This document shows positions 23,501 to 32,451 of a stretch of DNA of 64,000 nt, in pieces. The stretch covers positions 62,001 through 126,000 of the forward strand of contig NZ_MDDS01000035.1 in the NCBI RefSeq assembly GCF_001721295.1. The letters run 5' to 3'. The translations under genes and the position numbers were made by a program. The notes under the pieces are model-generated. The model made no database searches. It saw only the letters and a program-made list of their open reading frames with translations, and had not been told where the DNA came from. Origin of the DNA: Sphingomonas turrisvirgatae (lineage in GTDB: Bacteria > Pseudomonadota > Alphaproteobacteria > Sphingomonadales > Sphingomonadaceae). Position 1 is the first letter of the stretch; the number at the start of each line of letters is the position of its first letter.

Positions 23501-25813
23501 TTAAGCGGCTTGTGATACCCCTTTGTCGAGCAAGGAAGACAATTCCGCAGCCGGCACCGGCCGGCTGATCAGATAGCCCTGAACCAGGTCACAGCCGCTG
23601 TTACGCAGGAAGGCCAGGCAGTCCTCGTGCTCAACGCCTTCGGCCACTACCTTCAGCCCGAGTTCGTGCGCGAGGTCGATGGTCGATCGCACCAACACGC
23701 CATCGGCCCGATTCTGATGCGCGAACTGGACGAAGCTGCGGTCGATCTTCAGTTCGTTGAGCGGCAGTCTCTTGAGGTAACTGAGCGTGGACTGACCGGT
23801 GCCATAATCGTCCATCGAGATTGAGACGCCCAATGCTCGAAAGGTGTGCAGCGCTGACGCTGCCGCTTCGGGATCGGTCATTGCGGCGGACTCGGTGACC
23901 TCAAATGTCAGCAGCTGCGGTTGGATGCCGCTGCACCGCACCAGCTTGACAAGTGCTTGGGTGAAACTGTCTGACCCCAGCAGCTTGGCCGAGATGTTGA
24001 CCGCGCCGGTAATCGGTCGGCCGACGCGCTGCCATTGCAGAAGGTCGGCGATCGTGCGCTCAACGACGTACAGCGTGAGGCCATCGATCCGCCCGCCGCG
24101 CTCGGCCAGTGGGATAAACAAGTCGGGCGACAGGAATCCCCGCGTGCCATGGTGCCAGCGCACCAACGCCTCGACGCTAACGATGCGGTTCTTCTTGAGG
24201 TCGAGCTTGGGCTGGTAGACGACGCGGATCTCACCCTTGCCGATCGCTTCATCCAGTTCGCCGAGCAACGATACGTCGCGGTCGGTCGCGTCCTCGTCGG
24301 CGGTATCATGGGCATGCCAGTTGCGGCCTTCCGACAGGGCGCGGTCCGCGGCCAACGCCGCATGCGCCACAACTTGGGCTGGTGGATTCCCCGCAGCTTC
24401 TTCTGCAAAGCCGATGGCGAGCGCCACGTCGACGCGCCGGCCCACAACCTCGACCGGGGAAAGCATAAGCGCACGCAGTGTGGCTAGCCGGGCTTCAAGT
24501 TGCGCAGCGTCATAGCAGCGCCAGGCCAGCGCGCGATCCTCGACCCGATAGATGGTCGTGCCGTCGCTCACCACCGCAATCCGGTCGCGCACGCGGCGGA
24601 TAAGCTCCACGGTGCCATCCGCGCCCAAGCTGGCGGCGAGCTTGTCGAACTCGCTCAGACGAGCGGCGACCACGCCCGCGCCGGCGTAGCTTCGCAGCGC
24701 CTCGCGCAGCGCGAACCGGTTGGGCAGTCCGGTCTCTGGATCATGCGCGCGCCGGCGCTTGGCGGCGCGGAGCAAGCGGATCACCGTCGCCCCGATCGTG
24801 GCCGCGGCGATGACGCACATGGCCGGGATCAGTGGAAAGACGATGTTCAATGCCGCGTTGCTGACGATCGCCGCACCGAACAGGATCATCGGCGAAGCGC
24901 CGGCGGCAAGCACAAACCGTGATCGGCTTTCAGCGCTTAGGATTGCCCATCCTAGCAGCACGGCGAGCAGCAGCGGCAATTGCCAGCCGGCCTCGCGCGG
25001 CTTGCCAGTCGCGAGCGTCTCCGCAGCGAGCGCCTGGATCACGACGCCGGGTATGACGCCGTGGTTCGGCACGGCATAGCGATCCCCCAGTTCAACCGCA
25101 GTCGCGCCGATCACCACCTGCTTGCCGGCAAGCGCCGCCGCGTCGAAACGCCCGTCGCGGATGTCGATGAAACTGTGACGCGGGATGCTGCCAGGATCGA
25201 TCGAGAAGTCGATCGGAAAGTCATCGCCGGCACTGCCGTTCGCGCCCGCGATGCTCGCGGAAAGTGAGGGGCGCGGCAGCCCATTCGTAATGACGCCGAT
25301 CGGGGCACGGCGAACATAGCCGTCGCGGTCCGGCAGGATGCTGACGGCGGCAAGTGTCGAATGCTGTCGCAGCGACGGGATCGGCAGCGAGTCGCTCCAA
25401 CCTGCCCGGCCGCCGCCGAGCGGCTGGCGGAAGGTCGGCAGCACCACCTCGCCGCCCGCGCGGTCGAGCGCGGCGGCGAACGCCGCATCTTCGGCCGGTG
25501 TCGACAGCGCCGAGAAGTCCACGTCGAAGGCGATCAAGGCGACGCCGGCGCGGCGAAGCTGGTCAATCGCGGATGCGTAGTTGCTGCGCGGCCAAGGCCA
25601 CCGATTGATGGCGGTGATACTACGCGCGTCGATCTCGATGATGTGGAGCCGACCGCTCGCCGGCTGGTTGCGGATCTGCCAAGCAGTCGCCCGCAGGGCA
25701 CGCTCGAGACCGACGCCGACATCCGACACGCCGGCCAGCATGCCTGCGACACAACACAGGCCGAGCACCGCCAGGCGCCAGTGATCCTTCACCCTCTCGA
25801 TTGTGCGCATCAT
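23501..25813 (-). CDS. CHASE2 - degenerate GGDEF - EAL signalling protein
   Basis: A 770-residue protein. After an N-terminal membrane segment comes a periplasmic CHASE2 sensor ([48 protein letters not shown]; about residues 40-270), then about three transmembrane helices typical after CHASE2. A diguanylate-cyclase-like region follows ([18 protein letters not shown]) whose signature is replaced by [10 protein letters not shown], so it should be inactive. The C-terminal EAL domain keeps catalytic motifs ([57 protein letters not shown]), so c-di-GMP hydrolysis is likely. GGGGAG precedes 25813; an ATG at 25834 is an alternative. It lies 52 bases downstream of the FecR-repeat gene, presumably in one operon. 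Confidence 0.88.
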   Translation of the reverse strand: MMRTIERVKDHWRLAVLGLCCVAGMLAGVSDVGVGLERALRATAWQIRNQPASGRLHIIEIDARSITAINRWPWPRSNYASAIDQLRRAGVALIAFDVDFSALSTPAEDAAFAAALDRAGGEVVLPTFRQPLGGGRAGWSDSLPIPSLRQHSTLAAVSILPDRDGYVRRAPIGVITNGLPRPSLSASIAGANGSAGDDFPIDFSIDPGSIPRHSFIDIRDGRFDAAALAGKQVVIGATAVELGDRYAVPNHGVIPGVVIQALAAETLATGKPREAGWQLPLLLAVLLGWAILSAESRSRFVLAAGASPMILFGAAIVSNAALNIVFPLIPAMCVIAAATIGATVIRLLRAAKRRRAHDPETGLPNRFALREALRSYAGAGVVAARLSEFDKLAASLGADGTVELIRRVRDRIAVVSDGTTIYRVEDRALAWRCYDAAQLEARLATLRALMLSPVEVVGRRVDVALAIGFAEEAAGNPPAQVVAHAALAADRALSEGRNWHAHDTADEDATDRDVSLLGELDEAIGKGEIRVVYQPKLDLKKNRIVSVEALVRWHHGTRGFLSPDLFIPLAERGGRIDGLTLYVVERTIADLLQWQRVGRPITGAVNISAKLLGSDSFTQALVKLVRCSGIQPQLLTFEVTESAAMTDPEAAASALHTFRALGVSISMDDYGTGQSTLSYLKRLPLNELKIDRSFVQFAHQNRADGVLVRSTIDLAHELGLKVVAEGVEHEDCLAFLRNSGCDLVQGYLISRPVPAAELSSLLDKGVSQAA

Positions 25814-25865
25814 AGCTCCCCGGCTGAGCGACATAGAGTTCCGGGTGCTAACAGCTAGTCAACGG

Positions 25866-27851
25866 TTAGTGCTTCGGCTTCTTGCCGGGGCCGCCACCTT
25901 GGCCACCGCCGTTGCCAGGATCACCCTTGTCGCGGCCGCCGCCGTTGCCCGGATCGGAGTTCCCGTTCCCGCCGTTGTCGGAGCCGCCATTGCCGTTTCC
26001 GTTGCCCTGGCCGCCGCCGTTCCCATTGCCGTTGCCGTTCCCATTGCCGTTCCCGTTTCCATTGCCCTGGCCGCCACCGTTCCCATTGCCGTTGCCGTTC
26101 CCGCCGCCGTTGTCGGAACCGCCGTTGCCGTTTCCATTGCCCTGGCCGCCGCCGTTCCCATTGCCGTTACCGTTCCCGCCGCCGTTGTCGGAACCGCCGT
26201 TGCCGTTGCCGTTGCCTTGGCCGCCGCCGTTCCCATTGCCGTTACCGTTCCCGCCGCCGTTGTCGGAACCGCCGTTGCCGTTGCCTTGGCCGCCACCGTT
26301 CCCATTGCCGTTGCCGTTCCCGCCGCCGTTGTCGGAACCGCCGTTGCCGTTGCCGTTGCCTTGGCCGCCGCCGTTCCCATTGCCGTTACCGTTCCCGCCG
26401 CCGTTGTCGGAACCGCCGTTGTCGTCTCCATTGCCCTGGCCGCCGCCGTTCCCATTGCCGTTACCGTTCCCGCCGCCGTTGTCGGAGCCGTCATTGCCGT
26501 TGCCGTTGCCCTGGCCGCCGCCGTTCCCGTTGCCGTTGCCGTTCCCGCCGCCGTTGTCGGAACCGCCGTTGCCGTTTCCATTGCCCTGGCCGCCGCCGTT
26601 CCCATTGCCGTTACCGTTCCCGCCGCCGTTGTCGGAACCGCCGTTGCCGTTTCCATTGCCCTGGCCGCCGCCGTTCCCATTGCTGTTACCGTTCCCGCCG
26701 CCGTTGTCGGAACCGCCGTTGCCGTTGCCGTTGCCTTGGCCGCCGCCGTTCCCATTGCCGTTACCGCTCCCGCCCCCGTTGTCGGAACCGCCGTTGCCGT
26801 TGCCGTTGCCCTGGCCGCCGCCGTTCCCGTTGCCGTTGCCGTTGCCGCCGCCGTTGTCGGAGCCGCCGTTGCCGTTTCCATTGCCCTGGCCGCCGCCGTT
26901 CCCATTGCCGTTACCGTTCCCGCCGCCGTTGTCGGAGCCGCCATTGCCGTTGCCGTTGCCTTGGCCGCCGCCGTTCCCGTTGCCGTTCCCGCCGCCGTTG
27001 TCGGAGCCGCCATTGCCGTTGCCGTTACTCTCAGCCGCCCGAGCAAAGGCCACGTCAGCGCTGGCAATTTGGATTGCAGTTGTCCCCCCGACAAGCCCGC
27101 CGGTCGATCGGGAAAGGTCGACCGCACTCGCGACGATCGGCTCAGCGATCACCTGATTGTCGAACCCGCCATCCGTCCCACCGACCGTCGTATCGCTAGT
27201 TCCATCGGCTTTGGGGTCGGCTGCCGCCGGTGTGGAGGGCGCCGTCTGAGCTGGCGCAGAACGCTGGGGAGAATCGATCGTACGCGTGTCCTGCCCCTTC
27301 ACAGTCAAACGCATCTGGTCCGAAGCGCTCACCACGGCCAGGATGCCTGGACGGATCAACTCACTCGCGCCGCCATCGACGGTCGATGCCTGAACGGCGC
27401 CTTCCAGCACTTGCAACGAAGCACCTTCGTTCGTCACAGTGACCGAGAAGGTCGTGCCCTTCACCACCGCTGCGAGATATCGCGTCTGCACGCCGAAATG
27501 CGGGTTCGGCTTCTTCTCAATCTGGAAGATTGCGTTACCCCATTCTTGAATGATCTCGAACATGCCGCGCTTCTGTTCCGGCAAGGGGATGCGCACGCGA
27601 CTGTTGGCGGCCACGGTCACGAAATCCCTGCCACGAACGAGTACCGCCTTGGCGCCCTCGCCAGTCGCAACTAGCGCGCCAGCCGCGATCGAAACCCCAC
27701 GCTTTGCCGCACGTTCGCCACTCGCGTCGCGCACGGTTACCTGCCCCGCCGCCTCGCTGACCGTCCAGTGGCCGGCCTGCGCAACGGCAGCCGGCGAGAA
27801 TGCGAATGCGATCAGCACCGCGCACAGTGTCAACAGGCGTTTCATGGACAT
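25866..27851 (-). CDS. FecR-domain protein with long Gly/Asn-rich repeat tail
   Basis: A 661-residue protein. A signal peptide (LLTLCAVLIAFAFSPAAVAQ) precedes a FecR-type domain (about residues 50-160: GALVATGEGAKAVLVRGRDF, PHFGVQTRYLAAVVKGTTFS, ASLQVLEGAVQAS). A Ser/Thr/Pro/Ala linker follows. From about residue 275 to 635 there are about 14 copies of a 25-residue unit built of GSDNGGG, NGNGNGN and GGGQ blocks. The end (GGGPGKKPKH) is basic. Export to periplasm or surface is inferred from the signal peptide; classical FecR proteins are membrane anti-sigma regulators, but no sigma factor is adjacent and no membrane helix is visible after the domain. GGGAGGGG precedes the ATG. It is divergent from a TpsB transporter gene. 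Confidence 0.82.
   Translation of the reverse strand: MSMKRLLTLCAVLIAFAFSPAAVAQAGHWTVSEAAGQVTVRDASGERAAKRGVSIAAGALVATGEGAKAVLVRGRDFVTVAANSRVRIPLPEQKRGMFEIIQEWGNAIFQIEKKPNPHFGVQTRYLAAVVKGTTFSVTVTNEGASLQVLEGAVQASTVDGGASELIRPGILAVVSASDQMRLTVKGQDTRTIDSPQRSAPAQTAPSTPAAADPKADGTSDTTVGGTDGGFDNQVIAEPIVASAVDLSRSTGGLVGGTTAIQIASADVAFARAAESNGNGNGGSDNGGGNGNGNGGGQGNGNGNGGSDNGGGNGNGNGNGGGQGNGNGNGGSDNGGGNGNGNGNGGGQGNGNGNGGSDNGGGSGNGNGNGGGQGNGNGNGGSDNGGGNGNSNGNGGGQGNGNGNGGSDNGGGNGNGNGNGGGQGNGNGNGGSDNGGGNGNGNGNGGGQGNGNGNDGSDNGGGNGNGNGNGGGQGNGDDNGGSDNGGGNGNGNGNGGGQGNGNGNGGSDNGGGNGNGNGNGGGQGNGNGGSDNGGGNGNGNGNGGGQGNGNGNGGSDNGGGNGNGNGNGGGQGNGNGNGGSDNGGGNGNGNGNGGGQGNGNGNGNGNGNGNGNGGGQGNGNGNGGSDNGGNGNSDPGNGGGRDKGDPGNGGGQGGGPGKKPKH
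25970..27027. repeat. 75-bp tandem repeat array (about 14 units)
   Basis: Coding tandem repeat inside the FecR-domain gene. The unit is 75 nt (25 codons), marked on the plus strand by a recurring CCGCCGTTGTCGGA segment. One unit is shortened by two codons, one lacks the GSDN block, and a few carry substitutions (S, D or DD for G/N). Near-identical units predict slippage or recombination length variation. The array leaves several other frames open on both strands, which produces large spurious ORFs. Confidence 0.92.
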
Positions 27852-27960
27852 GCCCCTCCCAAGTTAACGCCCCATATGTCCCGGTTCGTTTCACCCCTGT
27901 TGTCGGCAATGGTTAACGCGCCGGAATTTGCGATTTTGTAAGAGCTTAGCTTCACAAAAG

Positions 27961-27973
27961 GTCCCGAGGGGAC
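27961..27973 (+). promoter_or_regulatory. Hairpin covering the SD of the TpsB gene
   Basis: GTCCC-GAG-GGGAC forms a perfect 5-bp stem immediately ahead of the ATG at 27977. The 3' arm and loop are the ribosome binding sequence GAGGGGA. This could damp or regulate initiation. It is short, so the effect is uncertain. Confidence 0.4.
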
Positions 27974-27976
27974 AAA

Positions 27977-29638
27977 ATGACTAACCTATGTTTACACGCA
28001 CTCTGCGCGACCGCGACGTTATCCTTCGCAGTGTCCGCAAATGAGGCGATGGCGCAGAACGCGCTCGATCGCGTCGATGCTGCCAAGGCCGAGCGCGAAC
28101 GCGAGCACCTGGCCGATGTGCCGCCGCCGCAGCCTAAGGTGACGTTGCAGGTCGACGCACCGAGCGGCGCGACGGCGGCGCGCGGTTCGGTGCTGGTCGG
28201 CGCTATCACCTTTGAGGGCTTGCGCGAACTTACGCCCGCGGACTTTGCTGACGTGATCGCAACGCGTATCGGATCGACGTTGAGTCCCGCGAAACTCGCG
28301 GCGCTCGCCACCGCAATTGCGGAGCGCGCACGAGAGAAAGACTTCCCCTTCGCCTCGGCTTGGATCGAGCCGCAGCGGATCGCCAACGGCGTCCTCAACC
28401 TTCACGTCGATGAAGGCGTGATCGATGAGATCCGCGTCGAAGGCGCTTCACCAGCCAGCGTTCACCAGGCGCTGGCGCCGCTCGCTAATGGGCGGCCCGC
28501 CCGCCTGCAAGCGGTCGAACGACGGTTGTTGCTTGCCGGCGACATCGATGGGGTTCAGATCACGCGCAGTCGCTTCTTCCGTGAAAACGAACGCGGCGTG
28601 CTGTTGGTCGCAGTAGCGCAGGAGCGATCCGCCATTCGGGCGCAGTTTTCCAACGAAGGTACCCGCCCCCTTGGCCCCGTTCAGCTGCGGATCGACGCTG
28701 ATTTCAATGCCGTGCTGGCATCCGATGATATCGTCAGCTTCACCTACTCGACCACGGCTGCGGAGCCAAAAGAGTTGCAGTTCGCGCGGGCACGCTATGC
28801 CAAGCGCGTCGCCCGCGCCGGAACCGAAATCGGTTTCACCGGCCTGGCCTCACAGACTCGGCCGGGCGCTTACCTCGAGCCACTCGATCTGGAGAGCCGC
28901 AGCTGGTTTGCCGGGTTCGATGTGCTGCAGCCGCTCCTGCGCCAGCGGCGTGCCAGCCTTTGGCTGCAAGGCGAAATGGGGCTGCGCGATCTGAAGCAAA
29001 GCCGCGGCGGCACGCTGGTGCGCCACGACCGTATCACTGCCGCGCGCCTGACACTGTATGGTTATGCCGATGTCGCGGGCGGAAGGCTCCGCGTGAGTTC
29101 GACTGTGTCGCAGGGACTGGGCTTGTTCGACGCGACAGCGCCGGGCGATCCGCTGGCGTCGCGCCGTGACGCAAACGGCATCTTTACATCGTTCAGCAAC
29201 TGGGCCGACTGGACGAGAAGCCTTGCCGGGCAACTCAGCGTGCGTTTCGCAGTGCAGAGCCAGGTCGCCAGCGATCCGCTGCTGATCACCGAGGAAGCCG
29301 GCTTGGGCGGCGGCGCGTTCCTGCGCGGCTATGACTGGAGCGAACGAACCGGCGATCAAGCGGCCATGGGCATGATCGAACTGCGCTACATGCTCAACAG
29401 TCCGTTGAAGCTGATCCGTCGCGCTCAGCTCTATACCTTTGCCGATGGCGGCACCGTGACCAACCTGGATAGCGGATTCGGCAGCGGCTCGCTGGCATCG
29501 GCTGGAGGTGGCGTGCGCGCCGACATTACGAATCGGATGGGTGTGAATCTCGAACTGGCAGTGCCGCTGACCGGTTATCGCTACGACACTGGCGACCGGT
29601 CGGCTAAGCTCAACGTGCGTATGATCCGCACCTTCTGA
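27977..29638 (+). CDS. TpsB/ShlB/FhaC-family outer-membrane transporter
   Basis: A 553-residue protein. A signal peptide (to about residue 26, ANEAMAQ) and a charged linker are followed by POTRA domains: VLVGAITFEGLRELTPADF, TLSPAKLAALATAIAERARE, then NGVLNLHVDEGVIDEIRVEG. A 16-strand-type barrel follows. The loop-6 signature of two-partner secretion (TPS) pores is present as GGGAFLRGYDWSE, and the protein ends in MIRTF, a terminal aromatic. Partners normally are large TpsA exoproteins with an N-terminal TPS domain; none is visible in the window. The divergent FecR-repeat protein is the only exported repeat protein nearby. Family is clear, substrate unknown. Confidence 0.88.
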   Translation: MTNLCLHALCATATLSFAVSANEAMAQNALDRVDAAKAEREREHLADVPPPQPKVTLQVDAPSGATAARGSVLVGAITFEGLRELTPADFADVIATRIGSTLSPAKLAALATAIAERAREKDFPFASAWIEPQRIANGVLNLHVDEGVIDEIRVEGASPASVHQALAPLANGRPARLQAVERRLLLAGDIDGVQITRSRFFRENERGVLLVAVAQERSAIRAQFSNEGTRPLGPVQLRIDADFNAVLASDDIVSFTYSTTAAEPKELQFARARYAKRVARAGTEIGFTGLASQTRPGAYLEPLDLESRSWFAGFDVLQPLLRQRRASLWLQGEMGLRDLKQSRGGTLVRHDRITAARLTLYGYADVAGGRLRVSSTVSQGLGLFDATAPGDPLASRRDANGIFTSFSNWADWTRSLAGQLSVRFAVQSQVASDPLLITEEAGLGGGAFLRGYDWSERTGDQAAMGMIELRYMLNSPLKLIRRAQLYTFADGGTVTNLDSGFGSGSLASAGGGVRADITNRMGVNLELAVPLTGYRYDTGDRSAKLNVRMIRTF

Positions 29639-30100
29639 CTAATCATACGGCACCGAACTCCACGCGTCTGATCAAGTCAGCCGACCATGGGAGAGTTTCT
29701 GGGATGACAAAGCAGCTACTGCCTAAACTCACATCATGAACGTGCGGTCAGCGCGGCTATTGCAGAGGGGGTCGATGTCGTCTTTCTCGACCTTCACCGT
29801 ATCCGCAATGTGGGATTCGGTTCGGACATTGATATTGTAGCTCGGCATCCGAACCTCCGTTCGGCCACAAGCGCGGCGAACGTCAATCGGTTCCCGCGCG
29901 CCAAGCAACGTCCGCCTACTGGCTCCCGCGATAGCGGCAGCTAACCGCGCAATGATTGACGCTCTACCCCTCGCGGAGCGCTCCTAGGAGCGGTCGGGCT
30001 GACAATGACCCCATAGTGCCGTTTAGGTTTTGTTAACCTTTAGCTTTTATTAACCATATTTGGGAAAGACAAAGGGGGCGAACGAAGGAAAGGCCTCGCC
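29639..30100. other. Intergenic with AT-rich promoter-like segment
   Basis: About 460 bases. 29716-29943 (+) stays open for about 75 codons without a start codon (contains GVDVVFLDLHRIRNVGFGSD) and may be a gene fragment of unknown origin. 30027-30062 is distinctly AT-rich with two TTAACC words (TTAACCTTTAGC, ATTAACCATATT), a plausible promoter for the small gene at 30101. Confidence 0.35.
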
Positions 30101-30358
30101 ATGCCTAGTTCGCTAAGCTCAACAGCCGAACGACTCTTAATCGTTGCTCACGCCTTGAATAATCCCGCCGACAGGGCAATCGCTTCTAAGTTCGTCGATG
30201 ACATGAAGGCACTTGCTGCGTGTGAAGTTAGACCGCCTGCAATGCCACGGGGTGCCAAGCCGAAGCAGGTGAGCGCGGCAGTGCTCGGCAGCGCTCTGCG
30301 CAGAACGTATCAGCTTAGTTACGAGCCCTCGTTCGATGACATGATCAGCGCCCTATAA
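30101..30358 (+). CDS. Small protein, possible NepR-like anti-sigma factor
   Basis: An 85-residue protein with a good SD (AAGGAAAGG, eight bases before ATG). The C-terminal third (VLGSALRRTYQLSYEPSFDD then MISAL) resembles the NepR core, whose pattern is roughly IGxxLRxxYxxxxxEPxPDxFxxLL. NepR proteins hold the general stress sigma factor EcfG until PhyR releases it. Here the region before the core (about 55 residues) is longer than usual, and no ecfG or phyR gene is adjacent, so this could be a stand-alone paralogue or a coincidental match. Confidence 0.4.
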   Translation: MPSSLSSTAERLLIVAHALNNPADRAIASKFVDDMKALAACEVRPPAMPRGAKPKQVSAAVLGSALRRTYQLSYEPSFDDMISAL

Positions 30359-30377
30359 TGGCCTGTTTGTCTGCTAC

Positions 30378-30478
30378 CCACCCAAAAGCGGACGATCTAG
30401 CGACCTTGCTCGCCTGGAAGCGGCCAGTCCGCTAACAGGCGGAGGCGCCCATGCGACTAACGACTGCTAATAGGGCGC
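30378..30478 (+). repeat. Dispersed ~100-bp intergenic repeat, copy B
   Basis: Second copy of the repeat at 23096-23195, same orientation, starting 20 bases after the stop of the small gene. The remainder of 30359-30939 has no convincing gene; frames on both strands (30467-30742 minus, 30528-30851 plus) lack SDs and known motifs. Confidence 0.75.
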
Positions 30479-30939
30479 ATAGTTGACGACGACGGGGGGC
30501 ATAGCTCTCACAAGCACTGCGGCGTAAATGGTCAGGGGTACACTGCGGACTGCCACCACCCGCCGCCAGCGCGTAAAACAGATCAACGCGCTTTCTAAGG
30601 GATACCGCGCGAATTTCGACCTGTGCCGTATCTCAGTGCGGCTAGGTAGCGCCGACGCAACAATGGCTGGAAGACCATTGGCAAGGACGTTCGAAAGGCT
30701 GCGGTCGAGTGCCTTCACCTGCCGCACTTTCGACGTGCTCATGGGCAGTGGGACCAGATGCCTCAGTCATGTCCCAGACGGATGCGGCAGCTTCAGCGCC
30801 TGTCGAACCAGCGCGCTGCACGGACACGCTGACGGCAAGCATCATCGATGATGTCGGGCGGGTATCGAACAGGGGGCAAGATGGCATTGGACGGCAGTTC
30901 GCCGAATTGATCATCGTGTGCGGGCGAGAAACACGGGAG

Positions 30940-32277
30940 ATGGACTTGCGCGAAGGTGAGGGTGGTCAAACGGAGGCAAACGGTGACGCTCCAAGCGAGC
31001 ATGACTCGGGGTCCAAACCCTATCGGTTCTACGTCCTTATCCTTCTAGCGATCACGTATACGCTCAACACCGCAGATAGAAGCATTCTCAACATCGTGCT
31101 TCCGCCGATTAAGGCCGAGTTTGCCTTGGCCGATTGGCAATTGGGCGTTCTCGCGGGTCCCTTGTTCGCGATCATCTATGCGATCTGCAGCATCCCGTTC
31201 GCGTCTCTGTCCGATCGAACCAATCGCAAGCGCCTGATCGCGGTTACGATGATGGTCTTCAGCACTGCTACGGCTGCTTGCGGCATGGCGGCGTCCTATT
31301 TGCACCTGATGGTCGCTCGCTTCGTGACCGGCGCAGCGGAATCGGCGACGGTGCCGGCTGCTACGTCGATGATTGCGGACCTTTATGGTTCAGGTCGCCG
31401 CGTTTGGGCGATCGCCATCTTCAGCGCTGGCGGCAGTGTCGGGGCCACTGTGGCCGGCCTTGTTGGCGGCTTGGTCGCTCATCACTACGGTTGGCGCTAT
31501 GCGTTCCTCGCAATGGGCCTGCCAGGCCTGGCGCTAGGAATGCTGCTCTTGCTGAGCGTTAAAGAGCCTGCGCGCGTCATATCGGACCAAGCGTCAGTCA
31601 CGCGTCCTCCGTTACCAGTGAGCGTGGTGATCGGGCGTGTGTTCTCGCAGCCATCCTTTCGTTGGCTCTGCATCGGCAACCTGCTTCTTTTCTTTCACAA
31701 TTCAGGCGCAAAATCGTTCGAGAGCCTTTTCCTGGTAAAGGCGCACGGGCTGAACCTCGCACAGATCGGTTCGGTCGGAACGGCGCTTGGCATGATCGGG
31801 TTGCTGGTCACACTTGGCGTCGGGCGTCTGTCAGATGCGCTTTCGGCGCGCAATGTTCGTTGGCTGATGTATGTTCCGCTGATAGTAGCGTTAGCCGGGG
31901 TTGCCACTGCCCTCGTCATGCTGCTCGCATCCAACAGGTGGGTGGCGCTCGTAGTCGGCGGGTCTGGTGCGCTGTTCGTGCTGGCTTATGCCGCCCCCCT
32001 CTACGCCGCGGTTCAGGCATTGGTGCCGGGCTCAATGCGGGCGCGTGCGATGGCGTTCCTGCTCCTGCTCACCAACCTGATCGGCGTTGGATTGGGGCCG
32101 CCGCTCACGGGTGCCCTCAGCGATCTGCTTTCGACGCAGCTGGGAAGCATCGACGGATTGCGCTGGGCTTTGATCGTGATCCTGGCTCCAAACTTTGTTG
32201 CAGCGTTCGCCTTCTGGCGAGCATCCCGCACCTTGTCGGCAGATATCGCTAGGAGCGGTGAACTCGCGCAACGCTAG
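30940..32277 (+). CDS. MFS transporter (spinster-like)
   Basis: A 445-residue transporter with 12 predicted helices. Family marks include TLNTADRSILNIVLPPIKAE (helix 1, with the Asp-Arg typical of spinster/ExuT-type carriers) and the loop 2-3 motif ASLSDRTNRKRLIAVTMM. ESATVPAATSMIADLY occupies helix 4, and GRLSDALSARNVRWLMYVPL lies between the halves. The start is uncertain: the ATG at 30940 fits the family N-terminus but has its GGGAG too close, and the frame is open further upstream. It is 170 bases before a TonB receptor gene on the same strand, followed by another MFS gene, so the three probably form one uptake unit. Confidence 0.82.
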   Translation: MDLREGEGGQTEANGDAPSEHDSGSKPYRFYVLILLAITYTLNTADRSILNIVLPPIKAEFALADWQLGVLAGPLFAIIYAICSIPFASLSDRTNRKRLIAVTMMVFSTATAACGMAASYLHLMVARFVTGAAESATVPAATSMIADLYGSGRRVWAIAIFSAGGSVGATVAGLVGGLVAHHYGWRYAFLAMGLPGLALGMLLLLSVKEPARVISDQASVTRPPLPVSVVIGRVFSQPSFRWLCIGNLLLFFHNSGAKSFESLFLVKAHGLNLAQIGSVGTALGMIGLLVTLGVGRLSDALSARNVRWLMYVPLIVALAGVATALVMLLASNRWVALVVGGSGALFVLAYAAPLYAAVQALVPGSMRARAMAFLLLLTNLIGVGLGPPLTGALSDLLSTQLGSIDGLRWALIVILAPNFVAAFAFWRASRTLSADIARSGELAQR

Positions 32278-32391
32278 ACCTCTACAGGCCGATGCAGCAC
32301 CGCATTGCATTTTAGAAAAATAGAAGTGCAGAATACCGGAACGGCATCATAATGGTTAGACTAAGGTATTGGACGCCTAGCCGCTACGATC

Positions 32392-32442
32392 ATTATCTTA
32401 TCATAATATAAATATTATAGATAACATTGATCTAGAGAGGGG
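32392..32442 (+). promoter_or_regulatory. AT-rich promoter region with imperfect palindrome
   Basis: A stretch of almost pure A/T in a GC-rich genome lies directly before the TonB receptor gene. TATCATAATAT (32399-32409) and ATATTATAGATA (32412-32423) form an inverted repeat. It is a likely regulated promoter. The SD GAGAGGGG (32435-32442) follows. Confidence 0.5.
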
Positions 32443-32451
32443 ATGCTAGGT

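Noticed and set aside
25970..27027. CRISPR array as an explanation of the repeats
   Set aside because: Units are contiguous and in frame with no unique spacers, and no cas genes are near; this is a coding tandem repeat.
25803..27674. Large plus-strand open frames (up to 623 codons, Ala/Val/Pro-rich) opposite the FecR-repeat gene
   Set aside because: They exist only because the 75-bp repeat contains no stop in several frames. They lack signal peptides or domains, and the opposite strand carries a clear FecR domain with SD and signal peptide.
30027..30062. CtrA-type binding site in the TTAACC-rich segment
   Set aside because: The two TTAA words are 13 bases apart instead of seven, so they do not form the known TTAA-N7-TTAA motif.
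30467..30851. Overlapping frames on both strands after the dispersed repeat
   Set aside because: Neither has an SD or resembles a known family, and one begins inside the repeat.
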